From Methylotetracoccus sp. (GTDB taxonomy: Bacteria; Pseudomonadota; Gammaproteobacteria; Methylococcales; Methylococcaceae), in assembly GCA_025458755.1 (NCBI GenBank), contig JALORT010000007.1, positions 1 to 14,789 of the forward strand: a stretch of 14,789 nucleotides of DNA. The letters are read 5' to 3'. Both the position numbers and the translations under genes were made by a program. Positions 7,363 to 14,010 of the stretch are shown piece after piece (positions within the stretch are counted from its first letter, which is position 1; every line of letters starts with the position of its first letter). Under the pieces are notes generated by a model. That model saw only the letters and a program-made list of their open reading frames with translations, was not told the DNA's origin and did not search any database.

Positions 7363-9306
7363 CTACTCTTCGGCCAGTGCCTCTTCCGGCTTGCGCTCCG
7401 CACCTTTACCCGTCCCGCCGAGGATGGGCTCTTCCGGCGCGGCATCGTCAGTCGGTGTGATCGAACCGCCGTCGCCGGCGCGCACGTCGAATTCGACCTT
7501 CCAGCGTTGCCCGCCGTCATGGGCCACGGCCTCCAGCTGCAGCGTCCCCACCTCCGTGACCTTTGCGGCCAAATGCACCGGCACGACATCCCCGACGGCA
7601 TGTTTCTCGGCGGAGAGCGTCACCTCGATTTCGTCCAGCTCATCGAGTTCGTCCTCCCCCCAATACTCGAGCCGCGCACCGACTTGGTCATCACGACGGA
7701 CAGTCGATCCGAAAAAGCGGAACCGGACCGGCTCGCCAACCACCAGCCCGAATTCGTAAGGCGGCAATTCCGCCTCCGTTCCCTCTTCCATCCCGAACGG
7801 CGCGATACAGAGGGCTTGAATCGGGGGCGGGAAACCAGGCACCGCCGGCATTGCGCTTTCGACACCGACATAGTATGCGGCTGCGGTGCCGCCGCGGATA
7901 CGAACGCCCTTGCCTTTTCTGACATAACCGTAATAGGAAGCGCCGCGGGCCACGGCGAGGTCCAGGTCGGCGCCGTGCAGCAGCGCCGCGTGTGGCGCAC
8001 CTTCCGCGTCCAGCCAGCTGTTCAACACTTCCATCATCCGGTCCGTCAGGGAATGGGCCTTAAACACGCCGCCGTTCAGAAGCACTGCCGTCGGCCGGAT
8101 AATGCGCGCCTCCGCCGGCAGATCGAAGCCTTCCAGCTCGTGCGTCGCACTGACTTGCCGACCCAGGAAAGCGGCCAGATGGCACGTGATGCGTGCATCC
8201 TTGGCGTACGGCAAACCGAGCGTCGTCAGACCGGTGCGAGCCTGCACCACTGGTTTTGCATCCACTGCGACCCGCGGGAAAAACCCCTCGACCAGCGTCC
8301 GTGTCACCTCCTCGCGGGTCAAGGCGGTCCGCAACGTGCCGCCGATCAGCGACGATCCACGACTGGGCACCACGACCGGCACTTCGTCGACCGAATCGTC
8401 CGCCAGGATCGTCTCCTTGGCATCGCGACAACCGTGAGTCAGCGCCTGGATCTGCCAAGGCTCCAGCCCCTTGCCTTCGCTCTCCAGCTTCATCTTCAAC
8501 ACGTAGGCCAGTGCCAGATCCATGTTGTCGCCGCCCAGCAGAATGTGATCGCCGATCGCGACCCGATTCAGCGTCAAATTGCCGTCTTCCTCGGTCACGG
8601 CGATCAACGAAAGGTCGGTGGTTCCGCCGCCGATGTCGACGACTAAGATCACATCGCCCGGCTGGACTTGCTCGCGCCACTTGCCGCCGCTGGTCTGAAT
8701 CCAGCTATAGAGCGCCGACTGCGGCTCCTCGAGCAAGATCGCCTGGCGCAGCCCCACCGCGTGCGCCGCCTCCACGGTCAATTCGCGCGCTGCCGGATCG
8801 AACGACGCGGGCACGGTAATGACCAACTCTTGATCATGGAGTGGGGTGTCCGGAAATGCGGCATCCCACGCGTCCCTCAGGTGGCGCAAATACTGTTTGG
8901 ACGCCTCCAGCGGCGAGACGCGCTCCACTTCTTCCGGGGCCTGAATCGGCAGGATCGGAGCACGGCAGTCCACACCGCTGTGACAGAGCCAACTCTTGGC
9001 ACTGGCCACGAGCCGGATCGGCGTCTTGCTGCCGAGATTCCTCGCCAGCTCGCCGACAATCACGTTGTCCTCATTCCCCCAGGGGAGTACCAGATCATCC
9101 GGCCGAATCTCCGCCTCGTGCGCCTGGTACAGGAAGGAAGCCAGCTGCTGCCTTTCCCCCAACACACCGGGAGCAGTCAGTTGCGGCACCGCCATCACCT
9201 CGATCGGAGCCTGTTCGCCGTCGCAGCGGCTGAGGTCGACATAACCGATGACGCTGTTGGTCGTGCCGAGATCGATTCCTACTGAAAAGCGATTGTCTTC
9301 ACTCAC
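7363..9306 (-). CDS. Hsp70-family ATPase (DnaK-like, diverged substrate-binding region)
   Basis: This 647-residue protein has DnaK's overall length but not its C-terminus. The ATPase motifs are intact: VGIDLGTTNSVIGYVD (about 9-24), VVDIGGGTTDLSL (about 224-236), VLLNGGVFKA (about 410-419) and VARGASYYGYV. The region after about residue 470 is a beta-rich segment (FGMEEGTEAELP, GEPVRFRFFGSTVRRDDQ, EVGTLQLEAVAHDGGQRWKVEF) shared with the 933-residue neighbour rather than with canonical DnaK, and it ends in an acidic, low-complexity tail without an EEVD-like motif. It is therefore an Hsp70-like ATPase of unknown client, not the housekeeping DnaK. The start is a GTG whose bases overlap the DUF2760 stop as GTGA (9303-9306), indicating translational coupling. 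No dnaJ or grpE gene is adjacent. Confidence 0.93.
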   Translation of the reverse strand: MSEDNRFSVGIDLGTTNSVIGYVDLSRCDGEQAPIEVMAVPQLTAPGVLGERQQLASFLYQAHEAEIRPDDLVLPWGNEDNVIVGELARNLGSKTPIRLVASAKSWLCHSGVDCRAPILPIQAPEEVERVSPLEASKQYLRHLRDAWDAAFPDTPLHDQELVITVPASFDPAARELTVEAAHAVGLRQAILLEEPQSALYSWIQTSGGKWREQVQPGDVILVVDIGGGTTDLSLIAVTEEDGNLTLNRVAIGDHILLGGDNMDLALAYVLKMKLESEGKGLEPWQIQALTHGCRDAKETILADDSVDEVPVVVPSRGSSLIGGTLRTALTREEVTRTLVEGFFPRVAVDAKPVVQARTGLTTLGLPYAKDARITCHLAAFLGRQVSATHELEGFDLPAEARIIRPTAVLLNGGVFKAHSLTDRMMEVLNSWLDAEGAPHAALLHGADLDLAVARGASYYGYVRKGKGVRIRGGTAAAYYVGVESAMPAVPGFPPPIQALCIAPFGMEEGTEAELPPYEFGLVVGEPVRFRFFGSTVRRDDQVGARLEYWGEDELDELDEIEVTLSAEKHAVGDVVPVHLAAKVTEVGTLQLEAVAHDGGQRWKVEFDVRAGDGGSITPTDDAAPEEPILGGTGKGAERKPEEALAEE

Positions 9307-9953
9307 AGCTCCACCTCCGCCGTCGCGATCACCTTGGGGTCATGCCCTTCCGCCATCTTTGGCAACTTCACTTTGCTGACTCGCCATCCCCGATGCACCA
9401 GCGTCCCGGAAAACGGCGGCTGGCCCACAATGTTTCCGGTCAGTCGCAGCGCGGCCGCGTCGAAGCCTTTGGGCACGGTGATTCGGCTGCTTTCCGCCTC
9501 GTTCCGCACCGGCTCCAGCTCGAAATGCTGGCGGATGACCTTCCGGCAGCCCTCGTGGACGACCCGCGCCGCCGCGCCGATTTCGGCGTCGCTGTAGGCG
9601 GTGACGTTCTCCTCGACAAAATCGACGAACCTGGCCTCATTCTGTAGCAGCCCGAGCAGCTGCAGCGCCGAGTCCGGAGATGCATCCTTCAGCCGCGAGA
9701 GCTCTGCCTGCGCCTTCACGTCAGGCCGCATCACGACATCTCGGGTGGGCGGTTCGGCGACCAGAGCGGCTGGCCGGGTTTCGACAGCTGTCGGCATCGC
9801 GGCGGCATCCGGTTTCCTGCCTTGCCGCACCAGTCCAATCACGACGAACGTCAACAGCAGTATCTGCACCAGTATCAGCAGAAAAATGGCGCTGGCCAAA
9901 GCCACGTGGACGGCATCCAAAGTATCGGGCACGAATGTTAAATCTATCTGCAT
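9303..9953 (-). CDS. DUF2760 domain membrane protein
   Basis: The 216-residue product has one strongly hydrophobic segment (about 15-42, HVALASAIFLLILVQILLL) followed by RQGRK, which predicts a single N-terminal anchor with the remainder in the cytoplasm. After a low-complexity linker (about 45-90), the C-terminal half carries the pattern I recognise as DUF2760: LQLLGLLQNEARFVDFVEEN (97-116), YSDAEIGAAARVVHEGCRKV, then LTGNIVGQPPF and GTLVHRGWRV. No biochemical function is known to me. Its stop overlaps the start of the Hsp70-like gene (GTGA), and DUF2760 genes are, as I recall, commonly found beside Hsp70-like genes, so it may anchor or regulate them; that is inference. The ATG at 9953 has only a weak purine-rich ribosome site (GAGAG). 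Confidence 0.88.
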   Translation of the reverse strand: MQIDLTFVPDTLDAVHVALASAIFLLILVQILLLTFVVIGLVRQGRKPDAAAMPTAVETRPAALVAEPPTRDVVMRPDVKAQAELSRLKDASPDSALQLLGLLQNEARFVDFVEENVTAYSDAEIGAAARVVHEGCRKVIRQHFELEPVRNEAESSRITVPKGFDAAALRLTGNIVGQPPFSGTLVHRGWRVSKVKLPKMAEGHDPKVIATAEVEL

Positions 9954-9979
9954 AAGTCTCTCGTAAGGAATTGATTGGT

Positions 9980-10006
9980 TTTATAGACGGAAGCGCAGCA
10001 GGTAAA
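9980..10006 (-). promoter_or_regulatory. Possible internal promoter in front of the DUF2760 gene
   Basis: On the minus strand TTTACC (10006-10001, four of six -35 bases) and TATAAA (9985-9980, five of six -10 bases) are separated by 15 bp, shorter than ideal. It sits at the 3' end of the upstream exported-protein gene and could give the chaperone genes separate transcription. Weak support. Confidence 0.22.
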
Positions 10007-10008
10007 GA

Positions 10009-10413
10009 TCAAGGTGCGGCTTGGTCCGCCGCCGTCGGCGACTGACGCACCGCCTGTGCCCCCATCACTTCCCGAACCACGGACTGGGCCGCACGGGAAC
10101 GCTGCTGCCGAAGATACCGATCAATCATCTCCGACGGGACTTTCTCGGCAACGAATGCGGTCCGGATCGGGTTCAATTGTTCTTCACACGCTTTTAGGAT
10201 GGCATCCGTCACGGCGCGCGGATCGGCATCGCTGGTGATGTTTTTCACCAACTGCTGATTGAGGCACACGTCATAAGCGCTTTTCGCCTGATGGACCTGA
10301 TCCCAGGTTTTTTCGGACAGTTTGGACGGTTCCCACTGCTCCCCGTCGGCTCTGCTGTTCGCAACGGTCAGCGGGATCAACGTGGACAAAATGATGCAAG
10401 CCTTCTTATTCAT
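10009..10413 (-). CDS. Exported protein of unknown function, two cysteines
   Basis: I do not recognise this family. The 134-residue product begins with a plausible Sec signal peptide: MNKKA, then a hydrophobic core (about 6-18) and a likely cleavage after SRA at residue 22. There is no lipobox. The mature part would be about 112 residues, mostly helical and charged, with C50 (YDVCLNQQ) and C76 (LKACEEQL), which could form a disulfide in the periplasm. A segment near 105-124 (RYLRQQRSRAAQSVVREVM) looks like a long basic helix. Six protein-like features and the absence of a better competing frame support coding; the ribosome site is weak. It lies 55 bases upstream of the DUF2760 gene in the same direction, so it may share its transcript, but a functional link is only inferred from position. 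Confidence 0.72.
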   Translation of the reverse strand: MNKKACIILSTLIPLTVANSRADGEQWEPSKLSEKTWDQVHQAKSAYDVCLNQQLVKNITSDADPRAVTDAILKACEEQLNPIRTAFVAEKVPSEMIDRYLRQQRSRAAQSVVREVMGAQAVRQSPTAADQAAP

Positions 10414-10424
10414 GCGTCTAAGTT

Positions 10425-10451
10425 CTGTGGTTCGATTCTCAAGATTTCAAG
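10425..10451 (-). promoter_or_regulatory. Possible heat-shock (sigma32-like) promoter before the chaperone block
   Basis: On the minus strand CTTGAAA (10451-10445) equals the sigma32 -35 consensus, and CCACAG (10430-10425) matches four of six bases of the CCCCAT -10 element, with 15 bp between CTTGAA and CCACAG. It lies just 12 bases before the ATG of the exported-protein gene. The same stretch is a tandem pair of 8-bp units, TCTTGAAA and TCTTGAGA (10452-10437). A TAAAAT (10466-10461) nearby could be a sigma70 -10 but lacks a recognisable -35. Confidence 0.28.
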
Positions 10452-10538
10452 ACAGGCGCGATTTTACGCGAAGTCGTTGCCAGAACGGCGGCACCAATCT
10501 CGCGAGAAATACACCATGTCGTCACGAGCCGTCATGCA

Positions 10539-10560
10539 GCCGCTGCCCGCTTGCAGCGGC
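10539..10560 (-). other. Hairpin just downstream of queG
   Basis: GCCGCTG (10539-10545) and CAGCGGC (10554-10560) form a 7-bp GC stem with an 8-base loop directly after the queG stop codon. No T-run follows on the minus strand, so it is not a convincing intrinsic terminator; it may be a 3'-end stabilising structure or part of a factor-dependent stop. Confidence 0.4.
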
Positions 10561-10561
10561 A

Positions 10562-11713
10562 TTACACGGTGTGGTGATGTCGGGCCAGAGCCCATGCGAT
10601 GTGTTCGCCCACCAACGGCGAGGCATCGGCCGCTCGCAGGGTCAGCGCGGCGACGACACCGGGCGTGCTCGGTGCATTTCCGAGAGCGACCGCGATATTC
10701 CGCAGCCAACGTTGATAACCGATCCGCCGGATCGCGGACCCTTCGGTCCTCTCGAGGAAAGTCGCTTCGTCCCAGCGAAAAAGGCGAATTAGTGTCGACG
10801 CCTCCAGCCCGTGGCGCGGCAGGAAGTCGGCTTCCGCGGTAACCTGTGCCAACCGGTTCCAGGGACACACTATCTGGCAATCGTCGCAGCCGTAGATCCG
10901 GTTACCCAGCAGCGGTCGGAATTCTTCCGGAATCGACCCGTGCAATTCGATGGTCAGGTACGAGATGCACCGCCGCGCGTCGAGACGGTAGGGCGCGACG
11001 ATCGCCCGTGTCGGGCAGACCGCGAGACACGCGTGGCAACGACCGCAATGGTTATCGACCGGCCGGTCGACCGGCAGCGGCAGATCCGTGTAGAGTTCCC
11101 CCAAAAAAAACCAGGAGCCCGCGTCGGGGTGAATGAGATTGGTGTGCTTGCCGATCCATCCCAAGCCGGCCTTCTCCGCCAGCGCCTTTTCCAGAACCGG
11201 CGCGCTGTCGACGAACAGCCGGTGCCCGAACTGACCGATCGCCCGTTCGATCCGGCTCGCCAGTTGGGCCAGCCGCCCGCGCAGCACTTTGTGGTAGTCT
11301 CGGCCGAGAGCGTAGCGGGAGACGAACGCCAGTTCGGAGTCCTCCAGATGCTCGCGCAGCGCCTGCCTCGTCTCGGGAAGATAATCCATCCGAACACTGA
11401 TCACCCGGAGCGTGCCCGGATGCAGCTCGGCGGGACGGCTCCGCTTGGTGCCGTGACGCGACATGTACGCCATTTCACCGTGAAACTGGTCGTCCAGCCA
11501 GCGGTTCAAGTAGGCTTCATGCGCCGAGAGATCGGTGTCGGCGATACCGACCTGCTGAAATCCAAGCTCCCTGCCCCAACGCTTGATGCGCTGGCCCAGT
11601 TCGCCGTAATCGATCGCGGGATACGGAGAAGCGCTCATGAAGATCAACGGTACCTTTTGCCCCTGATCCGGGTAATGCGTCAGAATAGCAAATCGGGCGG
11701 CGCAGCCCGACAC
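10562..11713 (-). CDS. queG: Epoxyqueuosine reductase (tRNA queuosine synthesis)
   Basis: QueG catalyses the last step of queuosine formation, reducing epoxyqueuosine in tRNA to queuosine with cobalamin and two [4Fe-4S] clusters in the cytoplasm. The protein shows the ferredoxin-like cysteines C223, C226, C229 and C233 (CGRCHACLAVCP), C249 (RRCISYLT) and C276, C279 and C283 (CDDCQIVCPWN), enough for both clusters. LGFQQVGIADTDLS, SRYALGRDYHKVL, VDSAPVLEKALAEKAGLGW and EGSAIRRIGYQRWLRN align closely with the E. coli protein. Start choice is open: GTG 11713 has a strong AGGAGG 6 bases upstream and gives 383 residues, but its first 25 have no counterpart in E. coli; ATG 11638 (358 residues) matches the family N-terminus but lacks a ribosome site, and TTG 11647 has AAAGG. 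It is divergent from nnr, as in E. coli. Confidence 0.96.
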   Translation of the reverse strand: MSGCAARFAILTHYPDQGQKVPLIFMSASPYPAIDYGELGQRIKRWGRELGFQQVGIADTDLSAHEAYLNRWLDDQFHGEMAYMSRHGTKRSRPAELHPGTLRVISVRMDYLPETRQALREHLEDSELAFVSRYALGRDYHKVLRGRLAQLASRIERAIGQFGHRLFVDSAPVLEKALAEKAGLGWIGKHTNLIHPDAGSWFFLGELYTDLPLPVDRPVDNHCGRCHACLAVCPTRAIVAPYRLDARRCISYLTIELHGSIPEEFRPLLGNRIYGCDDCQIVCPWNRLAQVTAEADFLPRHGLEASTLIRLFRWDEATFLERTEGSAIRRIGYQRWLRNIAVALGNAPSTPGVVAALTLRAADASPLVGEHIAWALARHHHTV

Positions 11714-11745
11714 GAACTCCCTCCTACCATTTCCGTAAGGATTTC

Positions 11746-13242
11746 ATGCGAACGTCTTTGATGCCCGATGGCGCGCTGCCCCGAGATGTATACACAGCCG
11801 AAGAGGTGCGCGCGATGGATCGCCATGCCATCGAGCAGCTTGGCATCCCCGGTCTGCAGCTGATGGAACATGCCGGTGCCGCGGCTTTCGCCGCACTGCG
11901 TCGGCGCTGGCCCGACGCCCGGTTTCTCTCTGTCGTCTGCGGCGGCGGGAATAATGGCGGGGACGGCTATGTGGTGGCGAAACTCGCCCTGGAGCAAGGT
12001 CTCGACGTACGCGTCTATGCCGTGGCTCACCCGGAAAATCTGACAGGCGACGCGCAGCGGGCGTTTCAGGCCTATCACCACGCCGGAGGATCCTGGCTCG
12101 ATTTCATTCCCGCGCAGCTGGAGGGCGCGGAAGTCATCGTCGATGCCCTGTTCGGCACCGGCTTGACCCGCGAAGTTGCGGGAATTCAGGCCTCGGTGAT
12201 CCATGCGATCAATCGCTGCCTGGCCGGCGTGCTTGCTGTGGACATACCTTCAGGGCTCAACGCCGACACGGGCGCAGTGATGGGCTGTGCCGTCGAAGCC
12301 GATCTTACAGTCAGCTTCATCGGGTTGAAGCGGGGCTTGTTCACCGGCGCAGGACCGGCGTATGCAGGAGAAATCGTCTACGACGACCTGGCTACGCCCG
12401 CCGAAGTCCGGCGCTGCCTGCCGGCGTCCGCCCGATTGATTCAGGACCAGGACTGCCGCCTTCCTCGACGTCGGCGCGACGCCCACAAGGGCAACTTCGG
12501 TCATGTCCTAGTGATCGGCGGGGAACTCGGCTACAGCGGTGCGGCCCGACTCGCCGGAGAAGCAGCCGGGCGAGTCGGCGCTGGACTGGTTACGGTAGCC
12601 ACGCGGCCGGAACACTCGGCCGTCCTGAATCTCGCACGGCCGGAATTGATGTGCCGGGGCGTGACCTCGCATCACGAACTCGACCCGCTGTTCGACCGGG
12701 CCGCCGTGATCGCGGTCGGCCCGGGGCTCGGCCTGTCCGAGTGGGCAAAGGGCATGTTCGCGGCGGTCTTGAACTCCGGCCTACCGTTGGTTGTCGATGC
12801 CGATGCGTTAACTCTCCTGGCCCAGAAACCGAGGGACCGGGACGACTGGATTCTGACCCCCCATCCCGGAGAAGCGGCCCGGCTGCTGCACGCCAAACAT
12901 GGCCTGGTGTCGAATGACCGCTTCGCGGCGGTCGCAGAACTTCAGCGGCGTTATGGTGGCGTGATTGTGTTGAAAGGCGCCGGATCGCTGGTGTTGGGAC
13001 CGGAGGGGCTGCCTCGAATCGGCACCACCGGCAATCCGGGCATGGCCACCGGCGGTATGGGCGACGTGCTGACGGGAGTCATCGCCGGTTTGATCGCTCA
13101 AGGCCTGAGTCCGATCGACGCGGCAAGCTTCGGGGTCCATCTGCACGGCGCAGCGGGAGACCTTGCGGCCCGTCATGGAGGTGAGCGGGGAATGCTGGCC
13201 GGCGACCTGATGGAACCGCTCCGGACCCTCGTCAACCGATGA
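11746..13242 (+). CDS. nnr: Bifunctional NAD(P)HX epimerase / ADP-dependent dehydratase
   Basis: Nnr repairs damaged NADH and NADPH hydrates: its N-terminal half interconverts the R and S epimers and its C-terminal half dehydrates the S form using ADP. The 498-residue protein has the YjeF_N epimerase (about 1-225) with GGGNNGGDG at 66-74, DALFGTGL, and VDIPSGLNADTG with D166. The dehydratase (about 230-498) shows HKGNFGHVLVIGG, AVGPGLG, VDADALTLL, LTPHPGEAARLL, VLKGAGSLV and the nucleotide-site loop NPGMATGGMGDVLTG (from N430), with D440 as the conserved catalytic aspartate. The length is close to that of E. coli Nnr. ATG 11746 follows TAAGGA at 4-base spacing. Its stop overlaps the tsaE start. 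A weak promoter (TTGCCC 11657-11662, CAGAAT 11681-11686) would lie inside the longer queG reading. Confidence 0.97.
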   Translation: MRTSLMPDGALPRDVYTAEEVRAMDRHAIEQLGIPGLQLMEHAGAAAFAALRRRWPDARFLSVVCGGGNNGGDGYVVAKLALEQGLDVRVYAVAHPENLTGDAQRAFQAYHHAGGSWLDFIPAQLEGAEVIVDALFGTGLTREVAGIQASVIHAINRCLAGVLAVDIPSGLNADTGAVMGCAVEADLTVSFIGLKRGLFTGAGPAYAGEIVYDDLATPAEVRRCLPASARLIQDQDCRLPRRRRDAHKGNFGHVLVIGGELGYSGAARLAGEAAGRVGAGLVTVATRPEHSAVLNLARPELMCRGVTSHHELDPLFDRAAVIAVGPGLGLSEWAKGMFAAVLNSGLPLVVDADALTLLAQKPRDRDDWILTPHPGEAARLLHAKHGLVSNDRFAAVAELQRRYGGVIVLKGAGSLVLGPEGLPRIGTTGNPGMATGGMGDVLTGVIAGLIAQGLSPIDAASFGVHLHGAAGDLAARHGGERGMLAGDLMEPLRTLVNR

Positions 13243-13697
13243 GGTGCTTCCTCGCCGACGAAGCCGCCACCCTTGAACTGGGGCGGCGCCTTTTCGGGGT
13301 GCTGACACCAGGCATGATCGTCTTTCTGCGCGGCGACCTCGGTGCCGGCAAGACCACGCTGGTCCGCGGGTTTCTGCGGGCTGCCGGCTTTCAGGGGCCG
13401 GTCAAGTCCCCGACCTTCACCGTCGTCGAGGAATATGTGCTCGACACTAGCACCGTCTATCACTTCGATCTCTACCGACTGACCTCGGCGGAAGAGCTGG
13501 AATGGCTGGGATTTCGGGATTACCTGCGGGACGATTCACTCTGTTTTATCGAGTGGCCGGAACGCGGCGAAGGGGCCTTACCGCACCCGGATCTCGATCT
13601 CCGCTTGACGCCCGACGGTAGCTCCCGCATCGCCCTGTTGGTCGCCTCGCGTCCGGCAGGAGCAAGAGCGCTGGACCTCATGGCATCGTCAGGTTGA
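13239..13697 (+). CDS. tsaE: TsaE, ATPase of the tRNA t6A-modification complex
   Basis: TsaE is the P-loop ATPase that works with TsaD and TsaB to place threonylcarbamoyl on A37 of ANN-decoding tRNAs. The 152-residue protein, the usual family size, has a Walker A loop at 32-39 (GDLGAGKT), the KSPTFTVVEEY segment (56-66), HFDLYRL with D77, and the IEWPE motif with E105, W106 and E108. The last 25 residues are poorly conserved. Its ATG overlaps the nnr stop as ATGA (13239-13242), so translation is likely coupled and no separate ribosome site is needed. In E. coli amiB, mutL and miaA follow; here the series ends and a convergent small membrane-protein gene lies 55 bases on. No clear terminator is visible between them. 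Confidence 0.96.
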   Translation: MRCFLADEAATLELGRRLFGVLTPGMIVFLRGDLGAGKTTLVRGFLRAAGFQGPVKSPTFTVVEEYVLDTSTVYHFDLYRLTSAEELEWLGFRDYLRDDSLCFIEWPERGEGALPHPDLDLRLTPDGSSRIALLVASRPAGARALDLMASSG

Positions 13698-13752
13698 CTC
13701 GCGATCCATACGAACGGCACCACGCCGGAACCGAAACCGCGCAAAAGCGGCG

Positions 13753-14010
13753 TCATTCCGGTTGCATCTGGCCGCTTCCGGGCGGCACCGCGGGCTTCTT
13801 GCCCTCCCCTTTCCACAACGTCCACGCGCCGTAGACCACTCCCGCCCACGCGGCGTATTTGATCAGCGGAGATGCCGCCAGCGCCATCACGCTGATCAAG
13901 ATGATGGTCAAACCGTCCCACGAAGTGCGTTCCCGCAGCCGGTCCTGAATCCAATCGATTACATAGTGAACGGTCCTCATCGCCGGACCTTGGGGCGGTA
14001 GGGTTGCCAT
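13753..14010 (-). CDS. Small two-helix membrane protein, function unknown
   Basis: I do not recognise a named family. The 85-residue product has an amphipathic N-terminal helix (about 11-28, VIDWIQDRLRER), then two adjoining hydrophobic stretches (about 33-49, LTIILISVMALAAS, and 51-66, YAAWAGVVYGAWTLW) divided by PLIK, and a polar Gly/Pro-rich tail, suggesting a hairpin-like inner-membrane protein. I chose ATG 14010 because AGGAGG (14020-14015) lies 4 bases upstream; a longer in-frame ORF reaches 14241 but its extra part is Arg-rich and unlike a protein N-terminus. An internal ATG at residue 11 is a second possible start. It converges with tsaE. Confidence 0.75.
   Translation of the reverse strand: MATLPPQGPAMRTVHYVIDWIQDRLRERTSWDGLTIILISVMALAASPLIKYAAWAGVVYGAWTLWKGEGKKPAVPPGSGQMQPE

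Noticed and set aside
6646-8646. A 666-codon plus-strand open frame opposite both Hsp70 genes
   Set aside because: It is antisense to two genes with intact motifs, is rich in Arg, Pro and His with no domain pattern, and such long shadows are common opposite GC-rich codons.
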